Below, in pieces: positions 16,591-25,872 of a stretch of 64,000 bases of DNA. Position 1 is the first letter of the stretch. Each line of letters begins with the position of its first letter. The notes below the pieces were generated by a model. That model was given only the letters and a program-made list of their open reading frames with translations, had not been told where the DNA came from and did no database searches. The position numbers and the translations under genes were made by a program. Origin of the DNA: Varibaculum cambriense DSM 15806 (GTDB taxonomy: Bacteria; Actinomycetota; Actinomycetes; Actinomycetales; Actinomycetaceae); assembly GCF_000420065.1 (NCBI RefSeq), contig NZ_ATUF01000002.1:1054001-1118000 (forward strand), written 5' to 3'.

Positions 16591-18075
16591 CTACCTATGT
16601 CGCTTATAACGGGCATACGCGAAGGAAGCCACATAAAACAGCGGCCAATGCGTCCGTACCATGCGTTTCGCAGTGGTTTCGGGAGTGAAAGGAATAGTCA
16701 GCAGTTGTTTATCTATTCGAGCTAATACTCCGGTGTGTATCACTTTAGTTATCCGCATTTTCCGGGGAATACCCGACCACGATGCGATTAGATCACGGCA
16801 GTTAAAAATATTTAGCATATTGACCCCGGCTAGACCGTAGGCAATATCACTTTGCACTCCCCAGCGGCAGCAATCATTCTCCAGAGCTACTAAATCGAAA
16901 GTATATTTACGCATCGACTGGGGAATACCGTTAAGGTAGTTTTTAAGAATTTGTAGACTAGTGTTGCTCGAATTGTAAAGGCGCGCACGAATAAAACGAG
17001 GTCCTGCTAAACGAGTAGGAATGGCGTTGCCGGTTACGCTTTTACCAACTTGATCAATGATATTGCCGTTGAGCCAAGCGCTGGAACCGAAACTTTGTCT
17101 GTACGTGTATGCCAGAGAAAAGGCATAGTCAGTTGCATCTTCGCCAGCTAAGCTTCGAAGAATCTTTCGTTCTTCAAGTGGCATTTCAAGATCTTGTATC
17201 ACCTTGTGCGATAGCCTGTATTGAGCGCATAGATGTTGTGGCCTAAGCAAATCTGGAGTATCTGCGCTGAATCCTTCATGACGAAAAGTGAAGCATGGAA
17301 GCTCTGGATTTACCGTTTTCCCTATCGCCATGTTTAGTCGACTATCATAGCCAGCAGTCAAGGGACATACCAGGTCGTAGTGGTGAGAATATTCCTTGAA
17401 TATATTCTGTGCGGTTATAAAGGTGTCTTCAATTATTTCTTCCGCGTTATTCTGGTGTGGCTTGTACGGCCAGGGTTGGCGAATTGCTCGCATAGTTTGT
17501 AAATCTAGTAGATGGTTTGGCAACAGCATCCTGATATTCTTCGCAGCGGTGGAATCCGCAGGATAGGGTTGACCAGATGGAACACCAGCAGAAAGTTTAT
17601 TCCATCTTTCATCAGTTAATGCCACCACTTGTCGCTCTACTAATGGTTTAGTGACAGCAACAGCTAAAGAGTTGCGATCAGTTGCATAGTAGGTTGCCAG
17701 CGTACAGGAGGCATCTCCCCACAGCCACAGCCTGTCGTTAATTTTTACGATAACAATGTATTTACCGGCGAAGCGTCCCGCCGCAGCATATATTTTTTCT
17801 ACTGTTTTTTCGGGGGAAATATTCGCAAGATAATTGGGGATTTCTTCACGTGTTAGCTGAGCACGCGAATCAATACATAACCCGACGATGAAAACCTCTG
17901 TTCCGTTTTTTTCATCCGCACCAGTCAATACCGAAGTATTCGGTGTGTAATTTAGGATTGCTTTATCGGATATTGGTTGGTGACGTGAAAAATCTGGGTC
18001 GGGGCTAGAAGTTAGCGAATAGGTGAAAACCGCCGTCGTGAGTACATCTTTTTGGGTTAAGGTTTGCAAAGTCAT
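16591..18075 (-). CDS. Asparagine-synthetase-like protein lacking an obvious glutaminase cysteine
   Basis: A 494-residue protein. Residues about 60-150 resemble the class-II amidotransferase fold (GRFAGKYIVIV, then LWLWGDASCTLATYY), but the N-terminus has no Met-Cys, so glutamine hydrolysis is unlikely. Residues 239-246 (LTAGYDSR) are a PP-loop-type ATP pyrophosphatase motif of the asparagine-synthetase C-terminal domain, slightly changed from SGGxDS. Such proteins activate a carboxylate with ATP and form an amide. In this locus the likely substrate is a uronic acid residue or precursor; that is inference. It lies 22 bases after a glycosyltransferase gene in a minus-strand operon that also holds a second protein of this type at 19340. 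Confidence 0.75.
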   Translation of the reverse strand: MTLQTLTQKDVLTTAVFTYSLTSSPDPDFSRHQPISDKAILNYTPNTSVLTGADEKNGTEVFIVGLCIDSRAQLTREEIPNYLANISPEKTVEKIYAAAGRFAGKYIVIVKINDRLWLWGDASCTLATYYATDRNSLAVAVTKPLVERQVVALTDERWNKLSAGVPSGQPYPADSTAAKNIRMLLPNHLLDLQTMRAIRQPWPYKPHQNNAEEIIEDTFITAQNIFKEYSHHYDLVCPLTAGYDSRLNMAIGKTVNPELPCFTFRHEGFSADTPDLLRPQHLCAQYRLSHKVIQDLEMPLEERKILRSLAGEDATDYAFSLAYTYRQSFGSSAWLNGNIIDQVGKSVTGNAIPTRLAGPRFIRARLYNSSNTSLQILKNYLNGIPQSMRKYTFDLVALENDCCRWGVQSDIAYGLAGVNMLNIFNCRDLIASWSGIPRKMRITKVIHTGVLARIDKQLLTIPFTPETTAKRMVRTHWPLFYVASFAYARYKRHR

Positions 18076-18097
18076 ATATAAATATCCTTAGATATGC

Positions 18098-19237
18098 CTA
18101 GAGTAGCGATTCCATAATCTGTTCAATGTTTTTCGCTTCATTTTCGAAACAGAGAGCCCGGGCAGCAGCATTCGTATTATGTTTAAACCTAATAATCTGT
18201 TCTCGCTCAAGCGAGCGAAGTGTTTCGACAATATTTTCTTTTGAGAACCCAGAGGATACTACGCCTACCTGGAATTCCTCTACGATATCTGCCATCTCTT
18301 TTGTCGGGCCTACTGCAATAGCTAGACGTGCCTGAATGAAGTCAAAAATCTTATTAGGCAAGGTGTAACGTGCATTCATATTAAAGGGCGGAATCCAGAA
18401 CACCCCAACATCATATCGATTTAGAACTTGAGGAAGCTCTGCAGGTTTCACCGGATCACGAAAAAAGATATTGTCAGATTCTTGCGCAAGAGTTTTCAGC
18501 TTGCGTAAATATTTTCCTCCATCATTTGCGGGCACCAAATAAAGATCCAGGGTAAAGCGTTTTCCGGCAGCAGCAACAGCGTTAATAGTGGTTTCTAGAG
18601 CCCGCCCTGGAACCGCACCACCTGAGTGAACCAGCCGAATCGGACCATCGCTCGGGTTTTGTGAGGGAGTTAGGTCTGCAAAAGGTGCCGCGTTTCGAAT
18701 TAAGGTCGGACGTACTCCGAAATTTTTGTCATATAACTTAACGATCTCGCGTCCAACAGTGCTAACTGCCTGGCACTTGGGAAGATATTTCTTGCAAATA
18801 TGAGTCATTAAGGGAGCAACTAACAACCGCCAAGAGGTAACGTGTGTGCGTTCTGCGGGCGCCCACTCATGCATATCCGCCCAAATAGGCTTTCCGCGAG
18901 CCACGTGAAAGGCTAGAGGTAGCGCGCGAGCGTCATTGGCGACTACAGCATCAAACGTGCGATCCCCTAAAAGACGGATCGCTTCTTTATTGCCGGGAGC
19001 CGCTAATTCGGCCGCTTTATGCATATGCAACGCCAATTTTAAAACGCCTAGCGGCGTTTGCGGCAGCGAGGGATACTGGTCAGCTATCTGTAAATGCTCA
19101 TCTACAAAGGCTGGTTTCGATCCATAACCAATAGAGGTCACGTGACCGAAAGGGCTGATTGCGCTTAGTTCCCGTAGCACCCGAGCATCCTTGGCAATGT
19201 TCGAAAAGGAAATCACCAGTATTTGTTTTTCGCTCAT
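18098..19237 (-). CDS. Glycosyltransferase, GT-B fold
   Basis: A 379-residue protein of the GT4/GT1 type. It begins KQILVISFSNIAKDARVLRELSAI, the usual first strand and acceptor loop of this group. The donor domain holds IRLVHSGGAVPGRALETTI near residue 202 and GVFWIPPFNMNARYTLPNKIFDFIQARLAIAVG at about 280-315, with PNKIFDF in the position of the PxKxFEY motif. It should act on the inner face of the membrane in building the repeat unit. It sits between the two asparagine-synthetase-like genes, a placement that suggests the amide group is added near this sugar. Confidence 0.85.
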   Translation of the reverse strand: MSEKQILVISFSNIAKDARVLRELSAISPFGHVTSIGYGSKPAFVDEHLQIADQYPSLPQTPLGVLKLALHMHKAAELAAPGNKEAIRLLGDRTFDAVVANDARALPLAFHVARGKPIWADMHEWAPAERTHVTSWRLLVAPLMTHICKKYLPKCQAVSTVGREIVKLYDKNFGVRPTLIRNAAPFADLTPSQNPSDGPIRLVHSGGAVPGRALETTINAVAAAGKRFTLDLYLVPANDGGKYLRKLKTLAQESDNIFFRDPVKPAELPQVLNRYDVGVFWIPPFNMNARYTLPNKIFDFIQARLAIAVGPTKEMADIVEEFQVGVVSSGFSKENIVETLRSLEREQIIRFKHNTNAAARALCFENEAKNIEQIMESLL

Positions 19238-19339
19238 ATCTTCAAATATATCGAACCAATATGCTTATTAGGTATTAGATAGCTGTTAACAGCAATCCTG
19301 CCGCTACATTTGCTGTTGGAAGAAACAGTTAATAATGAA

Positions 19340-20932
19340 TTACCCATTACATCTTGGCGGGATGAGGGTGTCTTCCCCCCAGTTTCCGCTAGTAAATGCT
19401 TTTGTCCACAGGCCTAAGGTGGAAGCACCACTTAGCATCTTGCATAGCTGCCCGGTTTTTCGAGAGGGAGTGAGGGCTTCAAAAGCCATTGGGTGATCAA
19501 GCATTACCTGAATAGAGCGGTATCGGTTAAGAACTTTATCTGCGTGGCTGTAGCGCATAATTTTCAATAGAACATCTTTTAAACGGGCATTCATCTGGGT
19601 TTCAGAAGCGTGAAAGTAGTTCACTTCCTTACCCGATTGCTCGGCATAAATCCTACTGGTGAAGTCGGCATACCATTTGCGGTCAATGGTTAGGGTCTCG
19701 CTTCCCTGTAAAAGCGCATTCCAAACTTCGGGTTCTAGCATGGGCAGAGCCCAGGAATAATTGAAATACTCGTAACTGCACATTGAATTGTTTATATATT
19801 TGGCTTGCCGTTCTTTAATGTTGAACCATTCAATGAGTTCCTGAGTGCTGCGTGCGCCCTTTGGGTAATTTACATACTCAATTGCTTCCTGTAAGGCATC
19901 TCTCCAAGCACTAGTCTTGCCTACCTTAGAGCTGCGTCCTTGAAGAAAGGTGTGATGAGCCAGCAACGCCTGCTGAATTTGGGAAAAATCAGCGTGATTG
20001 GTAATCAACTCTTCATTGTGGGTATTCCCCACTATGGTATGCCCAGGTAGGAAGATTGCGTCCTCGTCGACTAATCCGTTTTGACGCATAACCGATAGGG
20101 CGTACCAGTCCTGAACGTGGGGGAGTGAAGTGCCCCTCCAGGTGGCACGTAAGAAATCACCTGAGTGGCTGCGCCAAGCCTGGCGAACTCTCTGCGGATT
20201 AAGCGTCACGTTGAACCACTCAAGTTCTAGAGCCCGAGCTACCTGTTCAGAAATAGAGGTTTCGGGGGAGTCAGGCTTGCCGTAGGTAAAGGTTTTTATG
20301 TTTGGGGCTTCTAACTTTTTCAGCCATGCTGCTAATAGTCTCGAGTCAAGTCCACCAGATAGGGGAATAACTAGTTGGCGTCCTTTAGAATTTTCAAGTA
20401 ACCGAGTTAAAACTGTATCCAGAGAATCAGAAAATATCTTCTCCAACTCTGCAGGAGTGGATACCGGATGTTCTGAGTAGTTATAGGAGAATAAAGGCCT
20501 GCGCGTTACCTGCCCATCTGAGGAGAGAGATAAACATTCGGCTGCCTGGGTAGCTGAAACATTAGCCACAAGAGTTGACGATCCTAGAGTGAAACCGGTG
20601 CACTCAAAGACAGTATTTTGCTCACGGTCGCTTTCCCAAAGAATCTGGTAACGCAAAGTTTCTATGTCGTCGGTAATCAGCCAACGCCCATCTTGGTAGG
20701 TGAAACATAGAGGGTGGGAGCGGGTGCGGTCGGTTGCTATCACTATTTTCCCATCGTGCTCATCGATGATTGTCCAATGCCCTGGTAAACCAACTAAAGA
20801 ATCTTCGGTCAGTTCCGCGGGGAGCGCTGCAACTTGCTGCGGGGTAGGAGCAATCATCGACCAAACATGTCGTTTGCCAGCGTTTGTAGTGTGCCAATGT
20901 GGAGATTTTAATATCAGTTCGGTGTTTCGCAC
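19340..20932 (-). CDS. Asparagine-synthetase-like protein lacking an obvious glutaminase cysteine
   Basis: A 530-residue protein. Residues about 45-95 show the class-II amidotransferase-like strand pattern (LPGHWTIIDEHDGKIVIATD, then HPLCFTYQDGRWLITDD), but no cysteine follows the initiating methionine. Residues 190-198 (IPLSGGLDSR) are an intact PP-loop of the asparagine-synthetase ATP-binding domain, which continues to the C-terminus. It probably forms an amide by carboxylate adenylation using free ammonia or another amine. Related proteins occur in polysaccharide clusters and also as lasso-peptide and beta-lactam cyclases. No peptide precursor is visible here, so a glycan role is favoured. 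It heads the minus-strand run ending at 14189. Confidence 0.78.
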   Translation of the reverse strand: MRNTELILKSPHWHTTNAGKRHVWSMIAPTPQQVAALPAELTEDSLVGLPGHWTIIDEHDGKIVIATDRTRSHPLCFTYQDGRWLITDDIETLRYQILWESDREQNTVFECTGFTLGSSTLVANVSATQAAECLSLSSDGQVTRRPLFSYNYSEHPVSTPAELEKIFSDSLDTVLTRLLENSKGRQLVIPLSGGLDSRLLAAWLKKLEAPNIKTFTYGKPDSPETSISEQVARALELEWFNVTLNPQRVRQAWRSHSGDFLRATWRGTSLPHVQDWYALSVMRQNGLVDEDAIFLPGHTIVGNTHNEELITNHADFSQIQQALLAHHTFLQGRSSKVGKTSAWRDALQEAIEYVNYPKGARSTQELIEWFNIKERQAKYINNSMCSYEYFNYSWALPMLEPEVWNALLQGSETLTIDRKWYADFTSRIYAEQSGKEVNYFHASETQMNARLKDVLLKIMRYSHADKVLNRYRSIQVMLDHPMAFEALTPSRKTGQLCKMLSGASTLGLWTKAFTSGNWGEDTLIPPRCNG

Positions 20933-21098
20933 TTTTCTTCCAGTCGGATCGCGTGTTGCACTTAGGAATTCTTGTATTGCCTACCTTATAAGATGCAGGC
21001 TAGAACTTATTGGTTGGCGGATAATCACGTTCTTCCCTGTTTCTCCGCAGTAGGGGATTCCCCATTCTACAATTCCATAACAAAGCTATCTCTTAAAA

Positions 21099-21130
21099 AT
21101 AATTAGGCGCACATTCCTGCGCCTAATTAT
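21099..21130 (-). terminator. Rho-independent terminator of the epimerase operon
   Basis: A perfect 13-bp inverted repeat (ATAATTAGGCGCA / TGCGCCTAATTAT) with a 6-base loop lies 36 bases past the stop of the minus-strand gene at 21166. On the minus strand it is followed by TTTTAAGAG. It separates the sugar-nucleotide operon (25688 to 21166) from the asparagine-synthetase/glycosyltransferase operon. Confidence 0.85.
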
Positions 21131-21165
21131 AGCTAAGGACACGTTCCCCGTGATGGGGGGGCTTC

Positions 21166-22236
21166 TCATGCAGAGTAACTATTAAACAGCATATCCACAA
21201 CTTTCTCAGCGGCTTTACCATCCCCGTAGGGAGTTGCACTTGTAGTTTCAGCTTGAGGCCGTTGTGCGGCCTCTATCAGGGGAGCACCGGGCTCAACTAG
21301 CTGGTTCCACCCAAGTTCTACGGTTTCTACCCACTCGGTTTCCGGACGCACCGTGGTACACATGGTTCCCAGTAGGAATGCCTCCTTTTGTAGCCCCCCC
21401 GAATCTGTTACTACTCCCGCCGAATGAAGGGCGGAGGCTACCAGTTCCGGATAGGCGAGAGGACGATGTGCAAGTAGATTCCTGCGTCCCAGTTCAATGC
21501 CATGTTCTTTACACTTCGCCACCAGCCGCGGATGCGCCAAAATAACTGTCGGTAGATCCAGGTCAGCCAAGGAATCAAGAATCCGTTCGAGGCGCTCTTT
21601 ATAGTCAGTGTTATCAGGGCGGTGAATCGTGGCCAGCCTATAGGCGCCCTCAGAAAAACCAAACTCTTCCATAATCGGGGATGGTTTATCCTTGACCTGT
21701 TCCTTAACCTGCAAAACCACATCGGTCATTACGTCTCCGACGACTACGGTGCGCTCCGCTAGACCTTCGTTACGTAAATGCTCGGCTGCGACAGTAGTGG
21801 GAGCCAGTAACAGGTCAGCGGCGTGGTCGGTTAAAACCCGGTTGTGTTCTTCAGGCATTCGGCGATTAAAAGAGCGTAGCCCGGCCTCCAAGTGGGCTAA
21901 CGGTAGATGTAGTTTCACCGCTGCCACCGCTGCTGCCAGGGTAGAGTTCGTGTCCCCGTAAACTAACACCCAATCCGGTTGATATTTCTGCAAGACCGGT
22001 TCGATTGCGATCAACATTTTTCCGGTTTGCTCACCGTGGTTTCCACTGCCTATCCCCAAATGCTCATCTGGGGAGGGGATACCCAGGTCACGGAAGAACA
22101 CGTCCGATAGCATCGGGTCATAATGCTGTCCGGTGTGGACAATGATATGTTCCACCCCCTGCTTTTCCATCGCCTTCGCGATGGGGGCAAGTTTAACGAA
22201 CTGAGGGCGTGCACCAACTATAGACAGAACCTTCAT
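21166..22236 (-). CDS. wecB: UDP-N-acetylhexosamine 2-epimerase (WecB/WbpI family)
   Basis: A 356-residue non-hydrolysing 2-epimerase. Conserved blocks are VGARPQFVKLAPIAKA (residues 6-21), HTGQHYDPMLSD (36-47), YGDTNSTLAA (94-103), HLEAGLRSFNRRMPEEHNR (115-133) and VVTDSGGLQKEAFLLG near 276-291. The length is normal. It may make UDP-ManNAc. Alternatively, as WbpI, it would convert UDP-2,3-diacetamido-glucuronic acid to the manno form. The operon partners are a WbpB-like dehydrogenase and a WbpE-like aminotransferase, which favours the WbpI role, although WecB activity cannot be excluded. It is the last gene before the terminator at 21099-21130. Confidence 0.88.
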   Translation of the reverse strand: MKVLSIVGARPQFVKLAPIAKAMEKQGVEHIIVHTGQHYDPMLSDVFFRDLGIPSPDEHLGIGSGNHGEQTGKMLIAIEPVLQKYQPDWVLVYGDTNSTLAAAVAAVKLHLPLAHLEAGLRSFNRRMPEEHNRVLTDHAADLLLAPTTVAAEHLRNEGLAERTVVVGDVMTDVVLQVKEQVKDKPSPIMEEFGFSEGAYRLATIHRPDNTDYKERLERILDSLADLDLPTVILAHPRLVAKCKEHGIELGRRNLLAHRPLAYPELVASALHSAGVVTDSGGLQKEAFLLGTMCTTVRPETEWVETVELGWNQLVEPGAPLIEAAQRPQAETTSATPYGDGKAAEKVVDMLFNSYSA

Positions 22237-22277
22237 AGGGCCATTCTATGTTTAACTGTACCAGGAGAGAATCTAGA

Positions 22278-23573
22278 CTAGGTGGCGGGTTTAGTTTTCA
22301 ACAGACCGCGATCAAACTTCTTAGCAACGTCAAACGCCATTCCCAGCATAAAGAGCAACATCGCGGCCATAGTTAGGCTCATGATGGTTACGGTTTGCAG
22401 CATGGGGAGAGGAGAGAAAGCTAAAATTAACAAGGGAATAGTGCAATAAACTATGGAGAAAACTAACATTCGTCCCTGAGTTTCTGTTGCTAAATAGATA
22501 TTAGAGACAGGAGAAGTAACTACTGTTACCAAGATCCAAGGGGTAAGGGCACGTGCATAGTATCCGGCTTGATCCCATTGCGGACCGAAGAGAAACACGA
22601 ATAGCCACGGTGCCAGTAGAAAAACGAGGGCAAAAATCGGAATAGCAAACAGTATTAGTTTTTTACTGACTGCCCTTACCAGAGGTGTCATTTCTCCAGG
22701 CTTGGCAGTAGATAAACGTTGGTAAAACACCTGAGTAACTGAAGCGGTTATAAACCCCATTGGGACTTGCAAGATTCCCTGCGCTTTGGTGAATTGCCCC
22801 AAAATCCCAGCACCTGCTAGACCAACTATAAGACTCATTCCATTGTTGCGAATACCTTCCACGAGCGCATTGGGGCCATTTAGTAACGGCATTTTTCGAT
22901 AGCGAACCGCGAGGCTGCGCATAGACGGGATATCTTCTGAAGGAGCACGACGCAGTTCTTTGCGAGTTTTCCAGAGTAGTATGAACAGCGCCAGAGCCTG
23001 TCCAGTGATTGTTCCAAGGAATAATCCCACCACCGAGGGGAAGATGAAAAAGAAGACCAGCTGTAGTACAGCCACCCCAGTAGTTTGGATGACCCGGTTT
23101 TGGGCTATTAACTTGTAGTCAGTTTTACGGGTGAGCCAATACTGCACATTGGCAAGTTCTGCTACCTCATAGACTGAAATACCAGAAAAGAAGAGACAAA
23201 TTGTCAACTGCTGGGAGTGGTAGGTGCTACCAAGCCATCCCGAGCCGGCGATGCATAGCAGCGAAGTCAGAACCGAGATTACGAAAATGCATCTGCGGGC
23301 CAGGCGGTGAACTTGTTTCGCCACTGCATCTGATTTTGGCAGAACGATTGCCAGGTCATAGCGCAAGGCAGCAAAGGCCGCCGCAAAGCTAGTGATAGCG
23401 GTAAATATAGCAAAATGTCCAAAATCATCAGGGGTGTAAAGACGTGCCAGGGGAATAGACAGCGCGATTCCTACCGCCTGAGCCAAAGCTGTTCCAGTGA
23501 CCAGGGTAAGAACCTGGCTAATAAACTTGCTGCGCCTCACCGGTCGGAGAAGTGCCTCTAATAATCTATGCAA
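22278..23573 (-). CDS. Wzx-type polysaccharide repeat-unit flippase
   Basis: A 431-residue membrane protein with about 12 predicted spans. It has the family's usual N-terminal pattern: KFISQVLTLVTGTALAQAVGIALSIPLARLY, with the YTPDDFGHFAIF loop at about residues 46-57. This matches the PST/MATE-like oligosaccharide flippases, which move undecaprenyl-linked repeat units to the outer face of the membrane. It sits between the Gfo/Idh dehydrogenase (33 bases upstream) and the 2-epimerase (41 bases downstream), so export and precursor synthesis share one operon. No certain Wzy polymerase was recognised. Its presence argues for Wzx-dependent rather than ABC-dependent export. Confidence 0.88.
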   Translation of the reverse strand: MHRLLEALLRPVRRSKFISQVLTLVTGTALAQAVGIALSIPLARLYTPDDFGHFAIFTAITSFAAAFAALRYDLAIVLPKSDAVAKQVHRLARRCIFVISVLTSLLCIAGSGWLGSTYHSQQLTICLFFSGISVYEVAELANVQYWLTRKTDYKLIAQNRVIQTTGVAVLQLVFFFIFPSVVGLFLGTITGQALALFILLWKTRKELRRAPSEDIPSMRSLAVRYRKMPLLNGPNALVEGIRNNGMSLIVGLAGAGILGQFTKAQGILQVPMGFITASVTQVFYQRLSTAKPGEMTPLVRAVSKKLILFAIPIFALVFLLAPWLFVFLFGPQWDQAGYYARALTPWILVTVVTSPVSNIYLATETQGRMLVFSIVYCTIPLLILAFSPLPMLQTVTIMSLTMAAMLLFMLGMAFDVAKKFDRGLLKTKPAT

Positions 23574-23606
23574 GATGATTCATACACCGTAAAAGATACG
23601 TTACTC

Positions 23607-24578
23607 CTAAATCTTTATGGCAGAATCCAGAATTTCTTCTACCACTTTCAGGGCTTGCAGGGCCTCGGACATGGAGACGTGCTCGCTGCCTTTACCTAAA
23701 ATAGCGTCGCGGAAATGCTCGTGTTCAACTCGTAGTGGCTCCCGTTTCGTGAGCTCGTAGCGGGTCATTTCACCTTCGGAAACTCCCCGGAAGTTAGCAA
23801 CCTGGGTCCATTCCACCGGAATTGATCCGTTCCGGTAGAAGGTGAGGTCGCCCATCATAGTGTCGGCCACCAGGGCACCCTTTTCACCAATCACAATAGT
23901 CTTGCGATCTTTGAAAGGACAAAGCCAGTTCACCAGGTTGTTTACCAGCACCCCGTTTTCCAGTTTGCCAACCACATTGACCATGTCCTCATTTTCGCGG
24001 CCTGACCGGTAAGCGGTTACCGCTGACACGGACGCATAGTTTGATCCGGCTACCCAAGCAGTTAAATCGACGTCGTGGGTAGCTAAATCTTTGACTACCC
24101 CCACGTCCGAAATCCGGGCCGGGAATGGAGACTGGCGGCGGGTAGAAATCTGGTAAACCTCACCCAGCTGCCCGGCAGAAATGCGTTTCTTCATTTCCAG
24201 GAGGGCAGGGTTGCAGCGCTCCACATACCCGACGGCTCCTACCAAAGAAGCATCCGCGAACGCTTTCACAATCCGTGCCCCGGATTCTGCGTCGGTAGAA
24301 AGCGGCTTTTCTACCAGAGTATGTACCCCGGCTTCGGCTAGTTTCAACGCGGTTTCCTCGTGGAAAACAGTCGGGACCGCTACTACGCAAGCATCCAAAC
24401 CTTGCTCAATCAGGGCATCAATGTCGGGGAGGACTTCCATCCCCTTGGAAACCCCAAACTTGTCCCCAGCTGGGTCCGCCATCGCTACCAGGTCAACGCC
24501 GGGCAGCTCGCGGATATTACGTACATGGTGCCGGCCCATCGAGCCGATACCGATAATCCCGTATCGCAGGTTCGCCAT
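23607..24578 (-). CDS. UDP-sugar 3-dehydrogenase, Gfo/Idh family (WbpB/WlbA-like)
   Basis: A 323-residue Gfo/Idh/MocA oxidoreductase. The Rossmann motif GIIGIGSMGRHHVRNI is at residues 7-22 and the family signature EKPLS is at 90-94 with catalytic Lys91. In the known pathway WbpB/WlbA oxidises C3 of UDP-GlcNAcA to the 3-keto sugar, which the aminotransferase then aminates. Its stop is only 3 bases before the start region of that aminotransferase's end, so the two genes are tightly linked and surely co-transcribed. Two other Gfo/Idh proteins in this window (28769 and 34947) belong to catabolic modules; this one is assigned to synthesis by its neighbours. Confidence 0.86.
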   Translation of the reverse strand: MANLRYGIIGIGSMGRHHVRNIRELPGVDLVAMADPAGDKFGVSKGMEVLPDIDALIEQGLDACVVAVPTVFHEETALKLAEAGVHTLVEKPLSTDAESGARIVKAFADASLVGAVGYVERCNPALLEMKKRISAGQLGEVYQISTRRQSPFPARISDVGVVKDLATHDVDLTAWVAGSNYASVSAVTAYRSGRENEDMVNVVGKLENGVLVNNLVNWLCPFKDRKTIVIGEKGALVADTMMGDLTFYRNGSIPVEWTQVANFRGVSEGEMTRYELTKREPLRVEHEHFRDAILGKGSEHVSMSEALQALKVVEEILDSAIKI

Positions 24579-24581
24579 GCT

Positions 24582-25688
24582 TTATGCACCCGCCTTGGCT
24601 AGTTTGTTTACCGCTTCCACAATCCGCTCCAAATCGCTTTGCGAGAGGGAGGGGTGAACCGGCAGGGACAGGCATTCTTTCGCGGCCTTTTCGGTGTGCG
24701 GCAGTTCCAGACCTTTGGCGTAGGGAGCCAAGGAGGGCAGGCGGTGGTTAGGAATCGGGTAGTACACGCCGGAACCAACCTGGTATTCATCCTTGAGGGC
24801 GGCCGCAAAACCGTCGCGATCTTCGCTTACCCGGATAGTGTACTGGTGATATACGTGCTCAGCTTCTGGGGCTACTGGCGGAACCGTAACTCCCTGCAGA
24901 TTTTCGTTTAAGAACTTGGCGTTCGCGCGGCGCTTTTCCATCCAACCTGCAACCTGAGACAGCTGCGCCAGGCCGATGGCGGCATTAATGTCGGTCATCC
25001 GGTTGTTAAGCCCCACTAGCTCATTCGCGTAGCGCTTTTCCATACCTTGGTTACGAATCATTCGGGCTTCACGGGCGAGTTCCGCGTCCCCGGTGGTTAT
25101 CGCCCCGCCCTCGCCGGCGGTCATATTCTTGGTGGGGTAGAAGCTGAAAGCTCCGAAAGCCCCGAAAGTGCCTACCTGCCTGCCGTTCCAGGTAGCGCCA
25201 TGCGCCTGGCAGGCGTCCTCGAATACTAGGAGGTCGTGACGCTTAGCAATATCCATAATGGCGGTCATATTTGCCGGATGTCCGTAAAGGTGAACCGGCA
25301 GGATAGCGCGGGTCTTCGGGGTAATGGAGGCTTCAATCGATTCGGGATCCAGGCAGAAGTAGTCGTCCTCAATATCGGCGAACACTGGGGTAGCACCGAT
25401 GATGGCTACCGAGTTCCCGGTGGCAGCAAAAGTAAAGGAGGGGACGATTACTTCGTCACCAGGTTTAATCCCGGCAGCCAGCTGTCCCACGTGCAAAGCG
25501 GAAGTCCCGGAGTTAACCATTACTGACTGCTGGCCATCGCCGCTAGCCATTTGGGCAGTAAACTTTTCTTCGAACTCCGCAACCCGCGGGCCTTGCGCCA
25601 CCATGCCGGATTTTAGAACCGCGTCCACGGCGGCACGCTCTTTATCACCAATAATCGGTTTCGCGGCGGGAATAAACTCTGCAGCCAT
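24582..25688 (-). CDS. PLP-dependent sugar aminotransferase, DegT/DnrJ/EryC1/StrS family (WbpE-like)
   Basis: A 368-residue aminotransferase. The PLP lysine is Lys187 in FSFYPTKNMTAGEGG. The family blocks NSGTSALHVG (59-68), VPSFTFAATGNSV (82-94) and FEDACQAHGA (156-165) are present. WbpE transfers the amino group of glutamate to C3 of the 3-keto UDP-GlcNAcA, and the acetyltransferase at 10857 would then acetylate it. It is the first gene of the minus-strand operon ending at 21166. An AGGAGG-type site lies just upstream of the ATG. Alternative DegT roles, such as 4-aminotransferases, are less likely given the adjacent WbpB homologue. Confidence 0.87.
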   Translation of the reverse strand: MAAEFIPAAKPIIGDKERAAVDAVLKSGMVAQGPRVAEFEEKFTAQMASGDGQQSVMVNSGTSALHVGQLAAGIKPGDEVIVPSFTFAATGNSVAIIGATPVFADIEDDYFCLDPESIEASITPKTRAILPVHLYGHPANMTAIMDIAKRHDLLVFEDACQAHGATWNGRQVGTFGAFGAFSFYPTKNMTAGEGGAITTGDAELAREARMIRNQGMEKRYANELVGLNNRMTDINAAIGLAQLSQVAGWMEKRRANAKFLNENLQGVTVPPVAPEAEHVYHQYTIRVSEDRDGFAAALKDEYQVGSGVYYPIPNHRLPSLAPYAKGLELPHTEKAAKECLSLPVHPSLSQSDLERIVEAVNKLAKAGA

Positions 25689-25872
25689 AAGAATAAGTAA
25701 CCTCCTGGGTCTAATGCGGGGCAGCCCTTATAATCCTGATTATTTTCAGATGACTTCCCTTTGTCGGTTCTTATTATAAGGGCGAGCGCACCTGGCGCCT
25801 ATAAGAAAAGTCCTGAATGCTTGTTATTCTAGGAAAAGTAAGGAATTCTCGCGGAAAAGGTAGCAGCAGACT

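Noticed and set aside
16591-20932. Asparagine-synthetase-like proteins as lasso-peptide or beta-lactam cyclases
   Set aside because: No short precursor peptide, PqqD-like recognition protein or transglutaminase-like protease gene is nearby. The neighbours are glycosyltransferases.
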